A stretch of DNA of 17,353 nt from Candidatus Zixiibacteriota bacterium (GTDB taxonomy: Bacteria; Zixibacteria; MSB-5A5; GN15; FEB-12): NCBI GenBank assembly GCA_003641415.1, contig QNAG01000024.1, positions 1-17,353 on the forward strand, written 5' to 3'. How positions within the stretch are numbered: the stretch's first letter is position 1; each line of letters opens with the position of its first letter. Below the pieces are notes generated by a model that made no database searches, was not told the origin of the DNA, and saw only the letters and a program-made list of their open reading frames with translations. Positions 1 to 7,406 of the stretch are shown here, piece by piece. Position numbers and translations under genes: made by a program.

Positions 1-858
1 CACTGGGAAATAGGTGAAAAACTTGGCATCCTCGATCTGTCAGCAGCAGCGCAAATTTCAGGTTCTGGCTTCTATATTTTACGCGGTTCAGGGGCGCGTC
101 TGCAAAGAGCTTTGATAAACTACATGCTCGATCTGCACACAGCTGATGGTTTCGTAGAACATTTTGTTCCATACCTCGTCACGACTGATACTATGTACGG
201 CACCGGACAGTTGCCAAAACTCGAAGATGACATGTACAAAACCGCTGTTGGTGAGGATGACCTTTTCCTGATTCCTACAGCCGAGGTTCCGCTAACAAAC
301 ATATTTAAGAAGCAAATCCTGGATTACAAGCAACTACCTGTATATATGGTGGCTCATACGCCATGTTTTCGTCGCGAGGCAGGAGCAGCCGGTAAAGATA
401 CCCGGGGGATGATACGTGTTCACCAGTTTGATAAAGTAGAATTGGTTAAAATTGTTCGTCCGGAAACATCTTATGATGAACACGAAAGCCTAACCGCACA
501 AGCGGAGAAAGTATTGAAGGGTCTGGAATTGCCGTATCGAGTATCTGAGTTGGCTACCGGTGATCTGTCTTTTGCAGCGGCACGATGCTATGATTTAGAA
601 CTATGGGCTTCCGGAGTGGAACGATGGCTGGAAATTTCCTCGGTATCCAATTACGAAACATTTCAGGCGCGCCGGATGAACTGTCGTTTTAGAGATGAAA
701 ACAAGAATGTGCTTTTTCCACACACACTCAATGGTTCAGGGGTCGCTCTGGCACGGCTGATCCCGGCTATCCTTGAGAACTACCAGAATGAAGACGGTAC
801 TGTCACCATCCCGGAGATTCTTCGTCCGTACATGAACGGGATGGAAAAGATAGGCTAA
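1..858 (+). CDS. serS: Seryl-tRNA synthetase, 5'-truncated by the window edge
   Basis: This enzyme charges tRNA-Ser with serine in the cytoplasm, and it is a class II aminoacyl-tRNA synthetase. The frame is open from base 1, so the gene begins upstream of the window. About 285 residues are visible of a family length near 425, and the missing part is mainly the N-terminal tRNA-binding coiled-coil arm. The visible part begins with the serine-enzyme sequence HWEIGEKLGILDL. It contains the TGQLPK and PTAEVPLTN segments, class II motif 2 (FRREAGAAGKDTRGMIRVHQF, spanning about bases 367-429) and motif 3 (NGSGVALARLIPAILENYQN, near bases 730-789). It ends in TAA sharing one base with the next ATG (TAATG), so it is probably translationally coupled to the sensor kinase. 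The TTG at 112 is internal and is not a start. Function is secure. Confidence 0.97.
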   Translation, partial: HWEIGEKLGILDLSAAAQISGSGFYILRGSGARLQRALINYMLDLHTADGFVEHFVPYLVTTDTMYGTGQLPKLEDDMYKTAVGEDDLFLIPTAEVPLTNIFKKQILDYKQLPVYMVAHTPCFRREAGAAGKDTRGMIRVHQFDKVELVKIVRPETSYDEHESLTAQAEKVLKGLELPYRVSELATGDLSFAAARCYDLELWASGVERWLEISSVSNYETFQARRMNCRFRDENKNVLFPHTLNGSGVALARLIPAILENYQNEDGTVTIPEILRPYMNGMEKIG

Positions 859-2123
859 TGGTGCAGGCTTCAAACAGATTAGGCTTAGTTGATCGGCTGT
901 ATATCAGCAAATCAACATTTTTTAAGGTATTTCTTTTGTTGGGGGCGCTGGTCATTTTCACTGTTTTCATCTGGTATACTTTTGAAGTAATTGAGCAATT
1001 GAAAATCGGTACTCGTTCACAGGTGGAGAAATATGTCATGATGTGGCAGATGGCTGCTAATTCTCCCACCTCCGGAGAGGAACTACAGTTTATTTTCGAT
1101 GAAATCATCGTTAAAGCCGATTTCCCCATTATCGTTCTGGATGAGAATGAAGAACCAATCCATTGGCGCAATATCGACAATGTATCTCCCACTGATTATT
1201 CTCCTGAAAATTTGTCCCGTTTGAAAAACACTGCGAAGAAAATGATCAAACAAAACGGAGCTATCAAGCTGACTTTCGGCGAAGGCCAGATAAGCTATTT
1301 CTGCTATGGGGATACTCTCGCTATCCGACAGTTGACCATGATGCCGTTCATAGAAATAGGAATAGTGGCCGCTTTTCTGATAGTAGCATTTATTGGATTT
1401 CAAAATATCAAGCGTAGCGAGGAACGTCATATCTGGGTGGGAATGGCTAAAGAGACAGCGCACCAATTGGGCACACCTATATCTTCATTGATGGGTTGGG
1501 TCGAAGTTATGACCGGTGAGACTGAGTTATCGGAGAATCTCAACGATGAGGAGCGCACCCATTTTAAGGAAGCCCTCAGTAACATGTCGGTAGATATCAA
1601 CCGCCTGCACCGGATAGCTAACCGCTTTGGGCAGATAGGTTCAGTACCCGATTTGAATCAGTGTGACCTCAACCAATTGTTGCTGGACACAGTTGAGTAT
1701 TACCGTCGACGTCTTCCGTTTGAAGGGAAGGGAATTGCTATCTGTTTACAGACCGAGAAGTTACCGCCGATGTTTGTTAATGCGGAACTGTACGGTTGGG
1801 CACTGGAGAACCTGTTAAAGAATTCGCTTCAGGCAGTTGACTCACGCAGTGGTCGAATTGATATTAAAACAGAATTTGACCAAGCCGGGAAGAACGCCAT
1901 TATAGAACTTACCGATAATGGTTCCGGAATTTCACCAGCTATGGCGCGCAAGATATTCCGGCCCGGGTTCACGACAAAGAAAAGAGGTTGGGGACTTGGA
2001 TTGACGCTTGTAAAGCGCATTATAGAAGAATATCATGGTGGGCGAATTGTGCTTAAGAAATCACGACCCGGACAGACCATATTCGAGATTACTCTACCGG
2101 TAACTACGGACAGCAAAGGATAG
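858..2123 (+). CDS. Membrane sensor histidine kinase, PorY-like
   Basis: Predicted inner-membrane sensor kinase of 421 residues. A hydrophobic segment at about residues 21-43 and a second at about 163-182 enclose a sensor region of about 120 residues that probably faces the periplasm. No HAMP domain is evident. The phosphoacceptor motif is AHQLGTPISSL with His202. The ATP-binding domain follows, with an N-box (ENLLKNSLQA, 317-326), G1 box (DNGSGI, 353-358), FTT at 371-373 and G2 box GWGLGLTL at 377-384. The combination of AHQLGTP with FTTKKRGWGLGL is, from memory, typical of a Bacteroidota kinase family that includes PorY, the partner of PorX. The start overlaps the serS stop by one base, and the PorX-like regulator begins two bases after this stop, which makes that protein the obvious cognate partner. 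Assignment as a kinase is very secure. Orthology to PorY is an inference. Confidence 0.85.
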   Translation: MVQASNRLGLVDRLYISKSTFFKVFLLLGALVIFTVFIWYTFEVIEQLKIGTRSQVEKYVMMWQMAANSPTSGEELQFIFDEIIVKADFPIIVLDENEEPIHWRNIDNVSPTDYSPENLSRLKNTAKKMIKQNGAIKLTFGEGQISYFCYGDTLAIRQLTMMPFIEIGIVAAFLIVAFIGFQNIKRSEERHIWVGMAKETAHQLGTPISSLMGWVEVMTGETELSENLNDEERTHFKEALSNMSVDINRLHRIANRFGQIGSVPDLNQCDLNQLLLDTVEYYRRRLPFEGKGIAICLQTEKLPPMFVNAELYGWALENLLKNSLQAVDSRSGRIDIKTEFDQAGKNAIIELTDNGSGISPAMARKIFRPGFTTKKRGWGLGLTLVKRIIEEYHGGRIVLKKSRPGQTIFEITLPVTTDSKG

Positions 2124-2125
2124 AG

Positions 2126-3685
2126 ATGACACCTAAAGAAGAGAAAAAACAGATACTCTGGGTCGATGACGAGATCGACTTGCTCAAACCGCATATCCTC
2201 TTTCTCGAGCAGCGAGGTTACGCTGTCACCAGTGTTATGTCCGGAGATGATGCTATTGAAATGGTTCGTGATCGACAGTTTGATCTGGTTCTGCTGGATG
2301 AAATGATGCCCGGCAAAGATGGACTGACCACCCTGGAAGAGATTAAGGTCATCAATCCACACCTGCCGGTTGTGATGGTCACCAAATCTGAAGAAGAAAC
2401 ACTGATGGACGAAGCGATTGGCCAGCGAATCGATGATTACTTGGTCAAGCCGGTGATTCCATCGCAAGTGCTGTTGGTCATCAAACGGATTCTTGATGCG
2501 CGGAAAATCATCAGTGGATCATCTATGAAACGCTATATGACAGAGATAACCCGTTTCAATCAGAAATTGTACGGTCCGATGGAACCAGAAGACTGGCATG
2601 AAGCTACTCGCATTATCTCTCACTGGAACCTTGAATTGGATGCCAATGCTGATGTTGGGCTTGAACAAACACTCGAAGGTACCCGCAAAGAGTGGAATAA
2701 CGAATTTACCAAATATATCGAAAGCCACTATGAGCAATGGCTGCATAGTGATTCTCGCCCTATTCTATCTCCCGATGTCGTCGGTCAATACGTAATACCA
2801 CGACTTAAGAAAAAAGAAAAGGTCTGTCTTATTGTTGTCGACTGTATGCGTCTGGACCAGTGGATGATGGTTGAGCCACTACTGGCAGAGTTCTTCGGTA
2901 TTGAGCGTAACTATTATTACTCAATTCTACCCAGCGCTACCCCATTTGCACGTAATGCGCTTTTTGCCGGAATGTTCCCCGATGAAATCCATAAGGTTTA
3001 TCCAAAAAACTATCAGTCGCAGGATGAGGGCTCATTAAACCGGATGGAGGACCTTCTGTTCGAGGATAACCTTGCCCGCAACGGGGTCCGCTTAAAAAAC
3101 AAACCCCGCTATGTAAAAATCTACAACAACACCGAGGGAGAAGCGATAGCCAAACGGATTGCAGATTTCTATAGCAGCCCGATGGTTACGTTCGTGTTTA
3201 ACTTTCTTGATATTCTGGTTCATGGTCGCTCAAATAACGTAATTCTAAGAGAAATTGCCGGCAGTGAAACTGCATTCCGTTCATTAATGAAAAGCTGGTT
3301 TGTCAATTCACCCCTGTTCACGATTTTGAAGTCGTTTGCGTCGAGAGATTTCACGGTGATAGTTACGACGGATCATGGTTCTATTCATTGCCATCGTGGT
3401 ACTATGGCGCATGGGAAACGATCTACTTCAACTAACCTTCGCTACAAATACGGTGACAATCTCAATTCTGATCCCAAAGACTCAATCCTGATTAAGAAAC
3501 CCCAGACGTGGCGCTTGCCATCGTTTACAATCGCAACAACATATATTATTGCGAAAGAGGATTTCTTCTTCGTGTACCCGAATAAATATAACGAGATGGT
3601 GCGACAGTTTCAGGATTCATTTCAGCATGGTGGCCTTTCGCTGGAGGAAATGGTTATACCACTGGTGGTCATGACACCGAGGTGA
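2126..3685 (+). CDS. porX: PorX-like response regulator: receiver domain plus PglZ phosphodiesterase domain
   Basis: A 519-residue two-domain regulator. The N-terminal receiver (about 1-125) has the acidic pair D14/D15, phosphoacceptor D58 in LLDEMMPG, T86 and K108 in LVKP. A helical linker (about 130-225) leads into a PglZ domain of the alkaline-phosphatase superfamily. There the metal-ligand and nucleophile positions look intact: D239 in VVDC, T272 in PSATPFARN, D362 and H366 in LDILVH, D416-H417 in TTDHGS and H501 in FQHGG. This is the architecture and length of PorX (about 518 residues in Porphyromonas gingivalis). PorX controls the type IX secretion system, and reported biochemistry describes zinc-dependent cleavage of oligoadenylates. 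There is no helix-turn-helix DNA-binding domain. AAGGA lies five bases before ATG 2126. It probably receives phosphate from the adjacent kinase. Whether it regulates type IX secretion here cannot be seen in this window. Confidence 0.9.
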   Translation: MTPKEEKKQILWVDDEIDLLKPHILFLEQRGYAVTSVMSGDDAIEMVRDRQFDLVLLDEMMPGKDGLTTLEEIKVINPHLPVVMVTKSEEETLMDEAIGQRIDDYLVKPVIPSQVLLVIKRILDARKIISGSSMKRYMTEITRFNQKLYGPMEPEDWHEATRIISHWNLELDANADVGLEQTLEGTRKEWNNEFTKYIESHYEQWLHSDSRPILSPDVVGQYVIPRLKKKEKVCLIVVDCMRLDQWMMVEPLLAEFFGIERNYYYSILPSATPFARNALFAGMFPDEIHKVYPKNYQSQDEGSLNRMEDLLFEDNLARNGVRLKNKPRYVKIYNNTEGEAIAKRIADFYSSPMVTFVFNFLDILVHGRSNNVILREIAGSETAFRSLMKSWFVNSPLFTILKSFASRDFTVIVTTDHGSIHCHRGTMAHGKRSTSTNLRYKYGDNLNSDPKDSILIKKPQTWRLPSFTIATTYIIAKEDFFFVYPNKYNEMVRQFQDSFQHGGLSLEEMVIPLVVMTPR

Positions 3686-3693
3686 GTACATAC

Positions 3694-4131
3694 ATGAGAC
3701 CAACTCTCAACGTCATTTCACACAGTGAAGATGAAACGCTTGGTCTGGCCGAGAAGATCGGACTGTTCTTCAAACCGGGCGATGTCATAATCCTCTCGGG
3801 TTCTCTCGGGGCAGGCAAAACAGTTTTTGTCCGCGGATTGGCTAGAGCGTTGCAAATCGATGAAGAACTGGTCAATTCTCCTTCCTTTACAATTGTAAAC
3901 GAGTACCTTGGCGGTAGCATCCCCCTGTACCACTTGGATTTATACCGCATGGGAGATATATCTGAACTCAACGAGTTAGGTTGGGATGATTACCTGCAAC
4001 GCGGGGGAATAGTGGTTGTGGAATGGGGTGAAAAGGGAGGTGACTGGCTTCCACTTCCGCACTACAGTGTCTCAATGCGCATCATAGATGATACTCAGCG
4101 AGAAATTGATATTCAGGTTATAGATTCATGA
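3694..4131 (+). CDS. tsaE: tRNA t6A biosynthesis ATPase TsaE
   Basis: Small P-loop ATPase that works with TsaB and TsaD to transfer threonylcarbamoyl to A37 of ANN-decoding tRNAs (t6A) in the cytoplasm. Visible motifs are Walker A GSLGAGKT, then NSPSFTIVNEY, then HLDLYR and VEWGEK, all in the family order. Length is about 145 residues, normal for TsaE. Two starts are possible. GTG at 3682 overlaps the porX stop as GTGA. ATG at 3694 is preceded by GAGGTGAG at 3679-3686, an excellent ribosome-binding site at good distance, and is preferred here. The gene overlaps tsaB by four bases (ATGA). The tsaE-tsaB-rimI order is a common bacterial arrangement. Confidence 0.96.
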   Translation: MRPTLNVISHSEDETLGLAEKIGLFFKPGDVIILSGSLGAGKTVFVRGLARALQIDEELVNSPSFTIVNEYLGGSIPLYHLDLYRMGDISELNELGWDDYLQRGGIVVVEWGEKGGDWLPLPHYSVSMRIIDDTQREIDIQVIDS

Positions 4132-4817
4132 GCGAAAATGCTACAAAAGTACTTCTCAGTATTGATACTTCCACTAAAAGGTTGCTTCTTGGTCTCAGAT
4201 TTGGTGGCGATAGGTTGGTGCAATCGAGTGAGGATTCTGAACGGTCGCACGGTCAGTTTATTATCAAGAAAATCGGCGAATTGTTCCAGTCAGCATCGGT
4301 GCAACTTGAGGAGTTGGAGGGGATAGTGGTTTGTGTCGGTCCGGGCTCTTTTACAGGATTGAGAATCGGGATAGCCGCAGCCAAAGGGATAGCTATGGCG
4401 CTCGATATTCCAATTGTGCCGGTTTCGGCCTTTGAGATTGCAGCTTATTGTCTACGCAACTTGAAAGAAGTGGTAAAAGTTGTGGTTCCCCTCAATCGGG
4501 AAGAGTGTATTGTAGGAACGGTTAATAAAGGTACCCATGATCCCGATAAGATCAAGATAGTTAAATACGCTCAACTATTTTACATGGTTAAAAACGATGC
4601 AGTGGCTGCCCTTGGATTCCATCTGCATGAGCGTTTTCCAGAAACACCTGCAAAAGATCACACTGAGATACTCAATTACAAGGCAGCCGATCTCCTTTAC
4701 CTTGGCATTGAGAAGATTCTCCGGGGTGAGATTGCCGACACAGCGACTTTGGAACCGTTGTATCTTCAGAAATCACAGGCAGAGATACGCTTTGAGCAAC
4801 GACAGCAAGACAAATGA
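4128..4817 (+). CDS. tsaB: tRNA t6A biosynthesis protein TsaB
   Basis: TsaB is the non-catalytic ASKHA-fold partner that dimerises with TsaD and recruits TsaE in the bacterial t6A tRNA-modification complex. The 229-residue product starts with the ASKHA beta strand (VLLSIDTST). It has the family hallmark GPGSFTGLRIG at about residues 71-81, followed by AAAKGIAMALDIP and VPVSAFE. Length and motifs fit TsaB, not the longer, metal-binding TsaD. The start ATG overlaps the tsaE TGA, and the end overlaps rimI by 26 bases, so the three are almost certainly co-translated. tsaD is not in the window and must lie elsewhere. Confidence 0.95.
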   Translation: MSENATKVLLSIDTSTKRLLLGLRFGGDRLVQSSEDSERSHGQFIIKKIGELFQSASVQLEELEGIVVCVGPGSFTGLRIGIAAAKGIAMALDIPIVPVSAFEIAAYCLRNLKEVVKVVVPLNREECIVGTVNKGTHDPDKIKIVKYAQLFYMVKNDAVAALGFHLHERFPETPAKDHTEILNYKAADLLYLGIEKILRGEIADTATLEPLYLQKSQAEIRFEQRQQDK

Positions 4818-5271
4818 ACAGGTTATCGTAATCCGTGATATGGTACCTGATGACATTGAAAAAGTTGTAACGCTTGAAAAACAGATATTCTCCGATTTCT
4901 GGTCGCAATCTGCCTTTGTCGAATTACTTGGTGAAGAAAACTGTGGTGCGCAGGTAGCTACACATGGAAGCGTCATTATTGGCTATTCATGTTTTATAAT
5001 TGATGATTTCAGAATGCATCTGGCCAATATTGCGGTGGTTAGAGAGCACAGGAGAAAATCGGTTGCGCAGCGACTTCTGGAAAGTATCTTACAACGAGCA
5101 AAGGAGGATAACTGTGAGTTCGTGTCTCTTGAAGTCCGACCGAGTAACATGGAAGCCAGGGCTTTCTATGATAAGCATGGTTTTTCCTTAATGCGGCGGC
5201 AGCAGAATTACTATCAGAGTCCGGTGGAGGATGCTCTGGTTTTGGTAAGGTTTTTGAATATAAAAGAATGA
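4792..5271 (+). CDS. rimI: RimI-type ribosomal-protein or peptide N-acetyltransferase (GNAT)
   Basis: GNAT-family acetyltransferase of about 159 residues. RimI acetylates the N-terminal alanine of ribosomal protein S18 in E. coli, and the gene is often found beside tsaB. The N-terminal part reads IRDMVPDDIEKVVTLEKQIF, a classic RimI opening. The acetyl-CoA site is ANIAVVREHRRKSVAQRLL, followed by SLEVRPSNMEARAFYDKHGF, the RimI signature. One oddity is that the acetyl-CoA loop R-x-x-G-x-G/A reads RRKSVA here, with Ser in place of the usual Gly. The frame stays open far into tsaB, but family alignment puts the start just before the IRD segment. TTG at 4792 is the only plausible in-frame start there, although its ribosome-binding site is weak and it gives a 26-base overlap with tsaB. 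Family is secure, substrate inferred, start uncertain. Confidence 0.88.
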   Translation: MSNDSKTNEQVIVIRDMVPDDIEKVVTLEKQIFSDFWSQSAFVELLGEENCGAQVATHGSVIIGYSCFIIDDFRMHLANIAVVREHRRKSVAQRLLESILQRAKEDNCEFVSLEVRPSNMEARAFYDKHGFSLMRRQQNYYQSPVEDALVLVRFLNIKE

Positions 5272-5286
5272 TTGTACTACTATAGT

Positions 5287-6129
5287 ATGGCGTGGTTTAG
5301 AAAATCAAAAGAAGGCCTGCCAACGCAGGAGAAAAGGAACATCCCTGAAGGGATTTGGACCAAATGTGATTCATGCGGTGAAGTCGTCTATGGGAAGAAG
5401 ATGGAAGAGTTATTGTGGGTTTGCCCCAACTGCGACTTCCATTTCCGCATTCCAACCCAAAAATATATAGACCTGCTTCTTGATGACGGACAGTTGGAGG
5501 AATACGACATCGAAATATCCTCTTTGGATCCGCTAAAGTTTAAGGATTCCAAGAAATACCCCGATCGAATAAAAGCCGCCCAGCAAAAGACCGGCAAAAC
5601 AGAGGGAGTAATTGCGGGAATGGCGACAATGGGTGGTATAGAAATATCATTTGCCATCATGAACTTCCAATTTATAGGGGGTTCAATGGGCTCGGTTGTG
5701 GGTGAGAAAATTGCCCGAGCTATCGAGCGAGCTATCGAGAAAGAGGTTCCGCTGATTATTGTCTCCAGTTCCGGTGGCGCTCGGATGCAGGAAGGTATCC
5801 TGTCATTGATGCAGATGGCTAAAACTTCCGCTTTATTAGCAATCCTCCACGAGAAGAAAATCCCTTACATCTCTATCCTTACAAATCCCACTACGGCAGG
5901 AGTTATGGCTTCCTATGCCTCATTGGGGGATGTTATCCTCGTCGAACCCAAAGCTCTGTTGGGTTTTGCTGGTCCTCGTGTAATCCAACAAACTATCGGT
6001 CAGGATTTACCTGATGGGTTCCAATCATCTGAGTTTTTTATGGATAAAGGATTCGTCGACAAGATTGTAAACAGAAAGGACCTCCGCGACACTGTCATCG
6101 CCCTGCTGAGATTCATGTGGAGTAAGTAA
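5287..6129 (+). CDS. accD: Acetyl-CoA carboxylase carboxyltransferase subunit beta
   Basis: Beta subunit of the carboxyltransferase that, with AccA, moves the carboxyl group from biotin to acetyl-CoA to make malonyl-CoA, the first step of fatty-acid synthesis. The N-terminal zinc ribbon is complete (C27, C30, C46, C49 counted from ATG 5287). The crotonase-like core follows, with GGSMGSVVGEK, SSSGGARMQEG at about 160-170, TNPTTAGVMASYASLGD and GFAGPRVIQQT. At 280 residues it has the usual length. The start is set by the typical AccD opening MAWFRKSK. A TTG five codons upstream is possible but unnecessary, and neither has a strong ribosome-binding site. It shares one base with folC (TAATG). The accD-folC pairing is conserved across many bacteria. 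accA is not in the window. Confidence 0.97.
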   Translation: MAWFRKSKEGLPTQEKRNIPEGIWTKCDSCGEVVYGKKMEELLWVCPNCDFHFRIPTQKYIDLLLDDGQLEEYDIEISSLDPLKFKDSKKYPDRIKAAQQKTGKTEGVIAGMATMGGIEISFAIMNFQFIGGSMGSVVGEKIARAIERAIEKEVPLIIVSSSGGARMQEGILSLMQMAKTSALLAILHEKKIPYISILTNPTTAGVMASYASLGDVILVEPKALLGFAGPRVIQQTIGQDLPDGFQSSEFFMDKGFVDKIVNRKDLRDTVIALLRFMWSK

Positions 6130-7406
6130 TGCTGAAGCACACCTATGTTTCTGCCGAGCGGTTCATCCTCTCCCGTGAGTTTTTCGGCATGAAGCTGGGA
6201 TTGGAGAATATCACCCGGTTTCTTGAAACTATTGGCTCTCCCCAAAACAACTACCATACAATTCATTTGGCCGGTACCAACGGCAAAGGGTCAACAGCTG
6301 CAATGCTGGCTGGTATACTACGAGCCCAAGGATACAAGGCCGGCTTATTCACCTCACCGCATCTGGTTAGCCTTCGTGAACGTATTCGCGTGAATGGGCG
6401 GTGTGTTCCAAAGCCCTCAGTAACAGCCTTTGTAAATCGCTTTCGCCCGGAGCTAAGTCGTCGCAAGTTGTCCTTTTTCGAAGTCATTACAGCTATGGGA
6501 TTATACTTCTTCGATAGGGCCGGAGTAGACATAGCGGTTGTTGAGACTGGACTGGGAGGGCGTCTTGATGCTACTAATGTTCTTAAACCAGTTGTAACAA
6601 TCACAACTGATATCAGCCGTGATCATGTCGAAATTTTAGGGTCGGGGTTACGCAAAATTGCTCGTGAGAAAGCTGGAATAATTAAGCCAGGAGTTCCTCA
6701 CATAACTGGCATTCTTCCGGAACCGGCGATGGCTGTTATTTCTGATCGGTGTCATCATTTTGGCTCCCCTTGTCATCAACTTCATCCCGGTGAATTCGTT
6801 GTCGATTTATCTCGGAACACTTTGGATTTTTCCTCAAATGGTTGGTCAATATCCAGACTCCGTCCGGCGCTCTATGGCGGTCATCAACTGCGAAACGCTG
6901 CCCTTGCAATCAAAGTGGCTTCATTTTTGCCGCGGGCCGGACTCAAAGTATCCCGGTCTGCAGTCCGCAGAGGGTTGGCGCAGGCGGATTGGCCGGGAAG
7001 GTTCCAGGTAATCAAACGTCGCGGGAAACCTTCCGTAGTTTTCGATGTTTGCCATAATGTCGGAGGTGTGACAGCTTTTGTAGATGCTTTCAAAAATCGC
7101 TTTCCTGACTGTCGAGCGCATCTTATAACCGGTTTTGTTAAGCGTAAGGAACATCAAAAGATGTTCGATTTGTTGGGAACAATCGCCGATAGGTTTCATC
7201 TGGTGCCACTGGCTACCCGACGTTCGGTTGATCTGGGAGAGATGTGCAATAACATTGACTGGCGTGGTGTTCCCATAACAAGGTATGGGTCTCTCCGTAC
7301 TGCTTATCGCCGGGTACTGAAAAGCTGTCAGGATGACGATATTATAGCTGTTGTAGGTTCACACTTTTTAGTAGGCGAATTTTTCGATAAGCTTGGGTTG
7401 GGATGA
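6129..7406 (+). CDS. folC: Folylpolyglutamate synthase / dihydrofolate synthase
   Basis: Mur-ligase-family enzyme that adds glutamate to folates and, in many bacteria, also makes dihydrofolate from dihydropteroate. The 425-residue product has the ATP loop GTNGKGST at 49-56, TSPHLVSLRERI at 75-86, ETGLGGRLDATN at 139-150 and DHVEILGSGLRKIAREKAGI at about 165-184. Further on are the YGGHQLRNA segment, WPGRFQ at 288-293 and a C-terminal domain. The usual DGAHN of that domain reads DVCHN (306-310) here. ATG 6129 overlaps the accD TAA and has GGAG six bases upstream. The end overlaps the next kinase by four bases (ATGA). Enzyme family is secure. Whether it has both activities cannot be read from the sequence. 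Confidence 0.96.
   Translation: MLKHTYVSAERFILSREFFGMKLGLENITRFLETIGSPQNNYHTIHLAGTNGKGSTAAMLAGILRAQGYKAGLFTSPHLVSLRERIRVNGRCVPKPSVTAFVNRFRPELSRRKLSFFEVITAMGLYFFDRAGVDIAVVETGLGGRLDATNVLKPVVTITTDISRDHVEILGSGLRKIAREKAGIIKPGVPHITGILPEPAMAVISDRCHHFGSPCHQLHPGEFVVDLSRNTLDFSSNGWSISRLRPALYGGHQLRNAALAIKVASFLPRAGLKVSRSAVRRGLAQADWPGRFQVIKRRGKPSVVFDVCHNVGGVTAFVDAFKNRFPDCRAHLITGFVKRKEHQKMFDLLGTIADRFHLVPLATRRSVDLGEMCNNIDWRGVPITRYGSLRTAYRRVLKSCQDDDIIAVVGSHFLVGEFFDKLGLG

Noticed and set aside
803..1466. Open frames of 127-129 codons on the minus strand inside the sensor kinase
   Set aside because: They overlap a strongly supported plus-strand gene, show no recognisable motif, and overlap each other in different frames.
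5704..5745. Tandem repeat of GAGCTATCGAGC in accD
   Set aside because: It simply encodes the repeated helix residues ARAIERAIE in a conserved part of AccD.
6760..7199. Several short overlapping open frames within folC
   Set aside because: They are shadows in a locally GC-richer part of folC. FolC motifs run uninterrupted through the same bases.
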